Assembly: GCA_018257865.1 (NCBI GenBank)
Contig: JAEUBA010000053.1
Location: forward strand, 124,001-188,000
Source of the DNA: Stereocaulon alpinum
Lineage: Eukaryota; Ascomycota; Lecanoromycetes; Lecanorales; Stereocaulaceae
Direction of reading: 5' to 3'
Length of the DNA stretch: 64,000 nt
The notes under the pieces are model-generated. The model searched no databases. It saw only the letters and a list, made by a program, of their open reading frames with translations, and was not told the DNA's origin. A program made the position numbers and the translations under genes. Below, in pieces: positions 11,890 to 21,618 of the stretch; position 1 is the stretch's first letter; each line of letters begins with the position of its first letter.

Positions 11890-12851
11890 AGTAACGGAGC
11901 CCCTGGGTTGACTCTGGAACCAATTAGCGGTCCTTGCCAATACTTCCCCTTCCTCCAACAACATCCACATCCACCCATTCACCCTCTCACCCTCTTCTGT
12001 CTCATCCACCTTCAACTTACCTTTGCACAGATTTTCTATTTTCTATCTATTCGCGACCCACAGCATCTCCTTCTCCCTTCACCTTACTACTTACCTCACT
12101 AACTAATACAATCGTCTCTCATTGATTCCACCCTTTAATTAATACAACCCATCATCCACCATCATCCACCATCCTTCATTATCACCACGATCGTGTCGCT
12201 TTGCACACCCGGTGCTTTTACAAACGTCCCACGTGATATATCTTCATAATAATCAAAAAATCGAATATACGCCTGCACATCGACCAGCTCGATACTCATA
12301 CTTTCTAGGTGGCTACTTCTTGTGGTTTGCTGGTCAAGACGAGAAAGGAGCTACACCCATTGACACTACCACAACATCCACTACTACCACCAAACCATTC
12401 TCCAGTCGACACATTACTGATCGAGCCTGCCTGAGATTCACTCTCTATCCCACATTGGCTCCTACCTGTGTCCGACTTCACCTTGGCAACACCTTGTACT
12501 CTCGAAACGTGAGCTCCTATCTTCAACCCCTCATCATCATAATCCACTGACTTTTGGTTCCTTGGAATAGAGGTTTTGAAATCCTTGTGTTATCCACGTT
12601 CTCACCTGACCTTGGACAATTGCCTTCGATAACCATATCAAGCCACCTGTCACTTGCATCCATACTGAACTTTCACTTCTACGCCATCGCTCTAGTGAGA
12701 CATCGATCGGCTGGTAATCTCTACATAATACGAGATTTGCCTACTCGTTGAGGTAGCACAACCATTTCTGTCAGCGCCAAGATTAGATCAAGTTCTTCAC
12801 GAAGACTAAGACTTCTTGCACATATTAAGCACCCTCGAAACAACCGTCAAC
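11890..12851 (+). promoter_or_regulatory. Pyrimidine-rich promoter and long leader of the Q/P/S-rich gene, with probable 5' UTR intron
   Basis: From about 11940 to 12200 the plus strand is strongly C/T-rich, a common feature just upstream of transcription starts in filamentous fungi. A good intron candidate lies at 12509-12570 (GTGAGC donor, CACTGAC branch site, AATAG acceptor, 62 nt) before the coding start at 12852. Several upstream ATGs are present in the putative leader. The transcript start itself is not visible. Confidence 0.4.
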
Positions 12852-14513
12852 ATGAGTCTGAACGCTGGCGGCCTCGCTCAAATGACTTACAATGCACACA
12901 ACTCTTTCGAGACTGGACTTGGTGTTCCAGGATCTGGGTTTTCTTCTAGAAGAGGTGGATCTCACAGCAAGCGTCTCAGTGTCGCCCCACCTTCCAGCAT
13001 CTCGACGATCAGCGAGAGTCATCAACACAATGCCAATCCTACACCAAGAACAAGCCGCTCCCATTTGCTGGCTGGGTTGAGGACTGCTCCGAAATCACCA
13101 ACGTTCCCTTCTTCGGCTCCTCCTACACAGGTCCAGGCGCCTTTCAGGTTTGGCCAGAGCGGACAAAGCAACAAGGAGAATTACAACTATGGACGTGCTA
13201 TGCCCCAAACTGCTGTTGGTGGAAGCTTTCCTGGTGGCCAGCGTTATGCGATCAGCGGGAATGGCCAGATGTACGCGCTTCCGGAGATCCTCGCCCCTCC
13301 GACGCTCGAATTTGAAAACGAACAAGACGAAGATCCTGCTGTCTATGCGGAGCTGATGGCAACCAATCAGTACCTTGCGCAGCAACAGATGCGTCTCCAG
13401 CAGCAGCTCATTCAACTTACGGCGGCACAACAGCAGATGCAGAATATGAACCTCGGCAGTGGAATAGGCCAGCAGCAGCAGTATTTCCAGTCGCCTGTTG
13501 CACCGAACAATGGCTACTATAACCAGCAGTTCCAGAATGGGATGCAGCCCATCGTGTCTCCAGTCCCTGGCATGGCCGGCGTCTACTCTGTCTACAATCC
13601 TATGACCGGTCAGCAAACCTTAGCAGTGGACAATGGCTCTCAACAACAGGCTACACATCCAAGTCAAATGTCCAACAATGAGCTGAGCCACTCACCACCT
13701 CCAACAACACCTACTTTCCGTGCTCAAGTTTCACCACCACCGGAGAATATCGTCCCACCTCGCACTCTGAGCATTTCTCCTCCAAAGCCCTCTCCTCCGA
13801 AATCGTCATCATCACCTGTTGATGTGAACCCATTGCCACCGCCTTCCGCGAATGCGTTCCGTCGAGGTCATGCAAGAGGCTTGTCGTCAGTGACTGGCTT
13901 AGCTCAGAACGCAGGAGACGGCCCCAAGAGCAGTGTCCCCAAGTCTGCAGCGTTTCCCCCAACTCCTATGACTGGTACCTTTGGGCCTGGACAGAATCGC
14001 GCTGGAGATCATCCTGCCCGCCAACCCCGAGGTCCTCCCTCCTTAGAGGAGCTTGTTGAGAAGCCGACTTCAAAGCATGAGGGTAGCAAGAACTTCGTCA
14101 CTCGTCAACGCCGCCGTGCGGTTAACAATCTTGTTCGCGCTGGCTTGGACCGTCGTGCTGCTTCTCGTGGTAGCAACTCTATCGATAGCATAGGAACACC
14201 CTCAAGCGAATGCGAAATCACGTTTTCCGTTTCCTCCGAGAGCGACAATGACAGTATTGGCAGCCGGAGTGACAGCCAATCCAGCAGACCCAGCCCTATC
14301 GGCTCAGAGAGGAAAGAGATGAAGGAGCGATCAAGGGACAGAAACTCGACTGACACGCCTATTACGACAGCCAGTCTCAGCAGCGAGGAAGGCATGATCG
14401 GTGGAAAGATGGTAGAGGTCAAGATTGAGGAAGCTGAAGACACAGATGACAGGCGCAAGGCTCCGTTGCTGGTGCTTACTGATGCCGCGAAGCGAAAGAG
14501 CGCCATTTTCTGA
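12852..14513 (+). CDS. Low-complexity Q/P/S-rich protein of unknown function
   Basis: One exon encodes 553 residues. The frame extends upstream to a TTG at 12816, but the first ATG is at 12852 (MSLNAGGLAQ) and has the good context CAACATG. I do not recognise a named family. Residues about 60-110 are Ser/Pro-rich. Residues about 145-215 hold an acidic segment (LEFENEQDEDPAVYAELM) followed by a Gln-rich, probably coiled-coil stretch with several QQQ runs. A Pro-rich disordered middle follows. Around residues 410-435 there is a compact basic segment (NFVTRQRRRAVNNLVRAG), the part most likely to be conserved. The C-terminus is Ser/Asp/Glu-rich and ends KRKSAIF. No membrane segment or signal peptide is seen. 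The composition would fit an RNA-associated or cytoskeletal regulator, but this is only a guess. Long leader and CT-rich promoter suggest a well-expressed gene. Confidence 0.8.
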   Translation: MSLNAGGLAQMTYNAHNSFETGLGVPGSGFSSRRGGSHSKRLSVAPPSSISTISESHQHNANPTPRTSRSHLLAGLRTAPKSPTFPSSAPPTQVQAPFRFGQSGQSNKENYNYGRAMPQTAVGGSFPGGQRYAISGNGQMYALPEILAPPTLEFENEQDEDPAVYAELMATNQYLAQQQMRLQQQLIQLTAAQQQMQNMNLGSGIGQQQQYFQSPVAPNNGYYNQQFQNGMQPIVSPVPGMAGVYSVYNPMTGQQTLAVDNGSQQQATHPSQMSNNELSHSPPPTTPTFRAQVSPPPENIVPPRTLSISPPKPSPPKSSSSPVDVNPLPPPSANAFRRGHARGLSSVTGLAQNAGDGPKSSVPKSAAFPPTPMTGTFGPGQNRAGDHPARQPRGPPSLEELVEKPTSKHEGSKNFVTRQRRRAVNNLVRAGLDRRAASRGSNSIDSIGTPSSECEITFSVSSESDNDSIGSRSDSQSSRPSPIGSERKEMKERSRDRNSTDTPITTASLSSEEGMIGGKMVEVKIEEAEDTDDRRKAPLLVLTDAAKRKSAIF

Positions 14514-16007
14514 ATGGAAATTTCGTTTCTACGGCTGACGTGGCATGGATTACTCGGCGTCGCCTTGGGTAGATCCTCAGGCATAACGAGCAGTTCTTCG
14601 CTGCAAAAACGGGCACATCACAGACATTTGCTACTATGCACGCCTTTTACGACTTTATTTCCCAGCAAACCATCTCTGCACTGGCTTGGCTTGCTGTTTA
14701 CGACTTTTCGACTGTCTCTACATAACAACATTGTAATTCTTCAATTCTTTGTCCCCACAGACACAGTCTTCGGAGACACCTTTTACCCTGGATAGCACTA
14801 GCTTGCACCCAGGCTGACAATTTCTTCCCTTGCTGGCAACACTACACCGGAGTGAAGGTTTGTGCAAGCAATGGACCGCATGGATGGACGATACGAGCGA
14901 AGGCGGTATCGAGGATGATGTGTGTGTGCAATGGAAAGGGCCTGTGCGTCTAGCTCCGTCTAGTACTGTACTTGCTCTTCTGCCAGAATTATGTGTGCTC
15001 AAGTGGCTGAGCATTAGCTAGAGTGAGGTAGATGCTCTATTGAATATACAGTTATGATACCTCATGCATTGATCTCCCTGTGACTTGTAATTCTTGCTAT
15101 TGTCTAAAGAAAAACCGTCTTCCACAACGAACATAACCGCTTAGACAAAAGGGACTGGGACTTGCGCCGTACAACTGGCACGCTCAGAACTCCCCTTCAC
15201 TGCCGGAATGCACACTCTTGCCGGCTGCAAATAGCATTTACGTACCCAATTCAGACCCACATTCCCCACTCCCTAACCCTCCACAACCCCCATATGTACA
15301 TCCGGCTCTGTCTCTGTCTCCGTCTCTCCCTATAACACCGCAAAGATATTGACCGGCCAAGTCCTCCTCCCTACCTTCTCTACCCAGTATATATATATAC
15401 CAGTAGCCTGCCTAAGCTGAGTAAATGAAATGGTCTAAGCCTAACCCTAACACCGATCCTTGGCTTTCTGGGTACGCATATGGATATGGGGCGCTGATGA
15501 TGGGTAGTTGGTGCGTGTAAGTGGGGAGAGGGAGAGGTAGGGACGGGAGTTGGATGGTGGGGATCGTGCTGTTGGGTTTCTCCGGGGTGGGGGGTGGGGA
15601 TGGATGTTTTCAGTATTTTGTAAGAGTGGACGAGTAGAAATGCTTCTCGATTGCAAATTTTCCAATCTGATTTGGAATATCGTTAAGAGATGGTATATGT
15701 ACATCGGGTATATGAAAGAAAGACAGCAAGCGGGTTGAGAGTCTGTAACGACAGACAGGATGTTGAAAGAGCCGTGCTCAAAGACAAAAAGGATCGTAAG
15801 CACGAGATGTGCTCGTGGAAAAAAGACTCGCTTGCAATGGTCCGCAGACTTGGATAGAATACTCGCTCGCTCGGTAGATTCATGAAAATATCCATGCAGG
15901 TCGTGGTACTGAGAACCTCAATTTCCTCTTCACGTAGAACATTATTCCGTAAACTCCATACGCTTCGTGGCGACGTGGCTATTTCGCCACAACAACCGGT
16001 GCCGATG
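14514..16007. other. Convergent intergenic region, 3' ends of two genes
   Basis: This lies between the 3' ends of the Q-rich gene (plus) and the LRR gene (minus). It contains a short TA run near 15390-15401 and two CCCTAA-like units near 15440-15452. No frame here has a recognisable domain. Confidence 0.55.
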
Positions 16008-19000
16008 TTATGTCCCAACATGCCCGTTCGTAGCCGACAGTGGCATCTTCGACTCCTCATACTGTTTCAACGCCGTCTCGACAGCGATGTTAGGTCCCGC
16101 AGGCGGTGCCAGCGATTTTTGATCCTCCCCATACAGCGCCAGCGCCGCACCTCTGACCTTTTTAATCTTCGCAAAACCCTCTGGATCATTCTTTTCCATC
16201 ACAGCTAGCTCCTCTGCTGTAGCATGAATGGCCTCATACAAGGCTTCGGGCCCCATACGCTCAATTTTATCTTTAATTTCGCTTCCTTCAAAACTCTCCA
16301 GCAGTCTGCGTACATCTTTCAAGTACTCGGCCTCGACTTCTGTGCCCGTCGTACCGTGCGCGTAGTCCTGTGTTTCTGGGCGAAGGATTTCGCGTTTGAC
16401 GCGTTGGCCGAAGCGGTGCATGCGGCCTTCTTCTTGGGCTTGGCGGGACGCGAGGGAAGGAGAGGAGCTGCGGCGGGAGAGGGAGGAGGGACGGATGAGA
16501 GGGGAAGACAAGTCATCTTCAAGGTCTGGGGAGACTGGGTCGCTGAGGAGATCGGCTTGTTCAATGGAGAATGCAGGCTCGAGGGAGGAGGTGCTGGCGT
16601 TGGAGTCGAGGGTTGGGGCTGCTGTGGTGGTGGGCTTGGGAAGACGGGTTTCGGGGTATTCGTCTTCGAAGCGTTGGATCATGCGTTGGAGGGTGCTGTC
16701 AAGGAATTGGAGGCGTTCTGTCGAGGATGTTAGTATGCTAGACACGAGCTGTGAGGATATCCCACTTACTATAATTCATCTCGTCACCCGACTTCGCTTC
16801 CTTGACCAGGGCCGGCTGCAACCTCGCTCGGATCTTCCTCGCACTGTTCAACAAATTCTTTGACATCTCCTTGGCTTTGCCCTTGGTCACCTCGTTGCCC
16901 TGGAGTACTTTTCTTGGCGTTGCTGTACCGCTTTGGAAGGGCGATCCATCTCGAGAGCCCCTCCTACCGTCAGCCGCTCGGTTGAGACAGATGTCGAGAG
17001 CCTTGACGACGCCAGTACCGCCAACGATATAATCATCGTCTGGCGCTGGCTCGTCATTGTCGTGATTGTCTGGATAATCATCCATATGACCCACAAGATG
17101 CAGTAGCACATCAGGCACAGTCACCTGGGTTTCACCACCATGTGGATTAGCCATTGCTGCTATCGCAGAATCTGAGGTCTCCGCAAGAGGCAAACGCTCT
17201 AGGTTCCGTAAAGAGTATGCAACGACCTGCTTTGCAAGAGCTTTGACAATCTCACTCGAGTCCTGAGTTGGCACATCGATATCTATACAGATGAGTGACT
17301 CTGATACGCGTACTGCAGCCATCAAGGAAGCGTATAAAGCGCAGGCTTCTTCTTGTGATGTTTCAGTCTTCGCAGATGCCAGAGGTGACAAAAGGTGGTT
17401 CTCGAGTATGTTGAGATGAGCCAGAGTTCGGCTCTCTGGCAAGACCTCTGCCAAAGCAACGGCGTGCTCGGGCGTCATGGCCACATCTGTCAGGTGTAAT
17501 CTCTTGAGTATGGGGAATTGAGGCAGGTACTTCCGAATCAGTCCAAGAGCAGTAGGCTGCATGGAGAACAGATCACGGTTATGAGACAAATCGATGAATC
17601 GGAAATTTGGAAGACGAATCAGACGGGGCAGCAAGGACTCGAGGGAAGAGGGTGAAAGGTGGCAGTCGGCAAGACTTAGTGCCCACAACGTGCTCCTCTC
17701 GTCCAGTGCATCTGCCAACATGTTCAAGTCCTCCCGTAAATCATTGCCGCCAAGATCAAGACCTTCGCACTTCCCGCTCTTTACATAGCGTATGATATGC
17801 TCTAAGCTCTGCTGCGAGATGTCATTGTTTGCTAGTCCGAGTCTAGTGCAGCCGCACTTCAAGACACCGTCCACAAGCTTTCCTATGGTTTCGGTGGATA
17901 ACCCACATTCTGCCATGACGAGTTCCTCCAATCGAGGGCCCTCGAGCCTTGTCGCGATTGCTTCTTGCAGGAGAGTAGGCATATCGACTTGATTCGTCAT
18001 CGCAGGATGGGATTTATGCTTGACGCTATCCACAGTTGCTGATCCTTGTGGGAGTGGGATCATGGACAGATCTATAGCTTTGAGTGACCTGGACATGTTT
18101 ATGAAAAGAGAAATATGTCGCCAGCCTTCTTTCCCGATTTTGGGGTTGTTTTTGAGGGACAATTTCTCTATAACACCGAGTAATTCTGTCATTTGCTTAT
18201 TTTGACCGTTGACCTTTCTGCTCAGCCGCTTGTTGTGTTTTGCCTGCTCTGGCGTTTTTGCGGCAAGAAGTCCAGCAAGAATCACGCGCACAGCCTCATC
18301 CCCAAGACCGCAATTCTCCAATATCAATCTTTGGACTGGCACAACTGCTAAGTAGTCACCAAGGGTGACGAGGTCTGGCAGTTGCATCCAGTAGCCCGAC
18401 AAATCCAAGCTCGATAGTATACCCGGTGTTGCTACTTGGCAAGCAGATGGCGAAGAGATCTGTTCCGCTATCCTTTTAAGTATAGGCGTTTCACGCAGCT
18501 GACAACACCGGCGGTATATGCGCAGAGGATCTGTCGTCGGACGGTCTTGGGAGTCCGGGGGCGTCTCGGTGCCAGCAGGAGAATCGGTTGTGCTGCTGCT
18601 CGCATCTGTTTTGACTTCAGCAGGAATTGTACCATTCGCCAACGCTTCTTTATGCTTTCTTTCTTTTCTCTCTTTGCGTTCGCCTTCAGAGCGCTTCTTC
18701 TTTTCCTTCTTCCGTGTGAGCTCCCTCACCTCGAAATTCCCAGGCTTTCCAGGTCCTGAAATTCGTTCGAGTTTCACTGCCTGTCCAGTAGCCTTTACGA
18801 GGCCCTCCTTCTCCTTCTCTTCCGCCATAGCGGTTGGGTCCTTCAACGCTGCACCTTCACTTCTCTTCAGCTGCTGGTCTTTTTTCATATTTTTGACTGC
18901 TATGTCGTGCTCCGGTCGGGTAAGGCTTGATTCGCCCTTGAGAGAAGGCGCAGGTGCAGGCGGTTCTTCATCTTCTTCTTCGGTGTACTGTGCTGCACCA

Positions 19001-19851
19001 GCAATCTCCACATCGACGCAGAACGCAACCCTTCGCAATTTCCTCTGGTCGACATCTGGCAAAGCGCAACGATCACGGTATGGATCGACATTCATTGTCT
19101 TTCTCGCACAGACTCCACCGCTTCCCGTAGCCTTCCCCAGGCTACTACCACTGCTTGAGGATAGCCTTCGGAATGCAGTTTGCAAGAAGGTGTGGCTGGT
19201 CTTGGGACTTGTAGATAGAGCTGGGCTTGGTGTTTCTGACTTCTTGACATCTTTCGAGCCTGGTGTAACAGCTGCACCAAATGGATTCGTGAATTCTGGT
19301 TGTGGGCTCGGAGGCGGAGATTTGGTAGTTGATGGTACGCTGGGTGCAGAACCAGTAGCAGAGGGGGATGAGTTTGAATTGGATGAGAACTTCGAGCTTA
19401 TGCTTGACATCCATGAATTTCGTCTGCCCACTAGGGCTATCCTCTGGTCTTTAGTATTCTTGGGAGCAATCACACCTTGCGAGTCGGTTTTCTCCGAGCT
19501 TGAGCGAAGCAGGTGGGGTCGATGGCTATGGGGATGGGTTTGAGGAGCCGTGGTCCCATTGGTCTTGGGTGAGGTAGGTGTGTCTTGGTCTTGCCCATAT
19601 TCAACTTTGTCCGGTTCTGCCACCTCTTCTGAGGCGGCTACGGTCGAGGACGCCGTCTGTTTCGCATAGTGATCTGTATCATGAGGCCCGTCAGTTAGAG
19701 GTAGGAGACGCCAACATTGGGTTTCCGCAAATAAAGTCGCAAAAACCCTGAGGTCCGCATCCTGGCGAGGGTGGCAAAGACGCAAAAGCAAATGCTTACC
19801 TTTGGGCGAGTGATGGAGCCAGCTTACGTCGACCCCATGTATACCTTCCAT
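16008..19851 (-). CDS. Leucine-rich-repeat protein, Mhp1-like (cell wall/cytoskeleton type)
   Basis: Proposed exons are 19851-19800, 19673-16770 and 16717-16008. The last intron (16718-16769, 52 nt) has a GTAAGT donor, a CTAAC branch site and a CAG acceptor. The first (19674-19799, 126 nt) has GTAAGC, CTAAC and ACAG. The product has about 1237 residues and starts MEGIHGVDVSWLHHSPK. An N-terminal third rich in Ser/Pro/Lys (probably disordered) leads into a series of leucine-rich repeats over roughly residues 440-860, with recurring patterns such as LEELVMAECGLS and LDLGGNDL. The C-terminal 240 residues are charged and helical. The layout matches fungal proteins annotated as Mhp1-type cell wall or microtubule-related proteins; I rest that name on memory of the architecture. 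No signal peptide or membrane segment. Loss of the first intron is in frame, so that exon structure is less certain than the second. Confidence 0.85.
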
Positions 19852-20539
19852 GGTCAATAAGAATTGCTTGGTGTTCTGCCGCTGTCAAAACTCAACGGTC
19901 AATCTCCCACTTTTGATTCCGAGCTCATGGCGATCTGCGGGGTTAGTCGGTGGAGGGTTGGGAGAGTTCTTGTCGGTGGTATCGTCGCATTTTGTTGTCT
20001 TCCATTAGTCTAGCTCTGCCTTACATAAATACTGGATGTCATCACTTCATTTCGAATTTAGAGAATTGTTTGTAAGTCCTTCGCTTACATCAAGGGGGGC
20101 TGAAGCATCTGGAAGACGGCGAGGCGACTGATTACGGGCATCGGCTAGTTTCACCGCTCGATCACGAGATTGAGAAAACTCCATGAGGTAACGCAAGTAA
20201 TCAAAGGAATCGTGCTTATAAAGATCCTCGAACTCCAATTACGATGCGTAATTCGCCGGGGTAGCAGATTGTGTGTGGGGATCATGCTGGCCAGACTCGG
20301 CATGCATGGAGTATGGAAAGTAAAAGGTAGCCCTGGGACGCTGGACAAGCCTGCCTCTCGGAGCATAGAAGAATCTGCAGACGCAGATGAGACAAAAGCA
20401 GCAGATCTTTCACTTGGCAAACGGTGGATAGATTTTTATCAGGGTGTAGCCTCGTTTAATGGTGCTCTACCTAGCAAGAGATGCTTCGAGAGCATGTGCC
20501 TTACCACATAAAATTCTTCAATGGCAGCTATTGAACATC
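19852..20539. other. Promoter region of the LRR gene; weak open frames
   Basis: The stretch separates the LRR gene start from the stop codon of the L5 gene; both run on the minus strand. A minus-strand frame at 20047-20238 reads plausible residues (FEDLYKHDSFDYLRYLMEF) but starts at a TTG and has no supported upstream exon, so I do not call it a gene. Confidence 0.45.
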
Positions 20540-21618
20540 TCACATGGAATCCTTGACCTTGTTGATCTTCTCCTTCACACGCTCCATCTTCTCTTCCTTG
20601 GTCATCTTCGACTTCTTGTACTTAATTGACTCCTTCTTGTACTCCTCCTTCGACTTCTTCTCCCCTTCTTCATCATCCTTTTTGAAAGGGTCCTCCCGAA
20701 TTGCCTTGTGAGCCTCAGTGTACATCTCCTCCAATCCGTCCGCCTCCACTTCGTCATCGATGTAGCCCTGGAACTGGGACTTGTAGCGCTCTTCGTCGTC
20801 ATCGGCAAGCGTTTCCATATACTCAGCAACATGGCCGCCCATGATGTATTTGCGGAGAGTCTCGGCGTCGAGCTCTTTGGTTTCGATGTCGTAGCCGGGG
20901 AAGCGGTTCTCAGAGTGAGGAACGAAGATGCCGCCATCTGAAGCGCCTTTCATGGCACCAAAGACACGAGCTCCAGTAGAAGTACGGGCGAGGCCAACGT
21001 CAAGGAAACACTTGAATGGACGACGATCCTCTCCGTCGTGCTCCGCAGCCTCGGTAATTTTGTACTCGCCAGAAGCCTCCTCATCTCCAACGAAAGTGTC
21101 TGCAAGGTCCAGTTTTGTCAGGGCGCGACGTGCGATCAGAAGTCCGACACAGTAGGCGGCTGCCCAGTTGGTGAGACCATGCTTGATTCCGTAGCGCTTG
21201 AGTTCGTGACCGTAGGCTGCGCAGAAAACTTTGTCACCAGTGATCTCGGACGAGACAATCTGGCAAATGATGTCTTTGTTGGTGAAGCGGACGACGAGGC
21301 GGTATTTAGGCGCGTTGTATTTGTTCTTGGCTTGGGTGATGAGACGCTTGCGGGCATAGTAGTCGGTCTTCCCGGTGCGACGACGCTTGTACTTGGTTTG
21401 ATAGCGGCTACACTGCTGTAAGTCTAACCTCGAGAGACAAGCATGGAAAGGAGATACTACTCACCTATAGTACGCACTATTCTTGACCAGCTTGGTGAAA
21501 GGCTGCGTCACGACCCAGAGTCAGCAATTGACGCTTCAGTATCCCACCGAAGCTGCTTGCAGAGACTCAATTGCTTCCATGCCCCGAGTAGACTGAGTTC
21601 GAGAAGCGGACTTACCAT
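20540..21618 (-). CDS. RPL5: 60S ribosomal protein L5 (uL18)
   Basis: Three exons: 21618-21616 (only the ATG), 21502-21465 and 21407-20540. Introns are 21503-21615 (GTAAGT..GCAG) and 21408-21464 (GTGAGT..GTAG). The 302-residue product starts MPFTKLVKNSAYYSRYQTKY and continues KRRRTGKTDYYARKRLI, the standard eukaryotic L5 start. L5 binds 5S rRNA and with L11 forms the 5S RNP that is incorporated into the large subunit in the nucleolus. The 5S RNA-binding region and the Lys/Glu-rich C-terminal helix (KMTKEEKMERVKEKINKVKD) are both present, and the length is normal for the family. Introns crowded at the 5' end are typical of fungal ribosomal protein genes and agree with high expression. The upstream 200 bp is the promoter. 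Confidence 0.96.

Noticed and set aside
15437..15455. CCCTAA units suggesting a telomeric remnant
   Set aside because: Only two units are present, as expected by chance.
18518..19543. 341-codon plus-strand frame opposite the LRR gene
   Set aside because: It is the antisense of a Ser/Lys-rich coding region; the minus-strand frame is longer and carries the family features.
20047..20420. Small minus-strand gene between the LRR and L5 genes
   Set aside because: The two frames do not connect through any acceptable splice site and neither yields a known domain.
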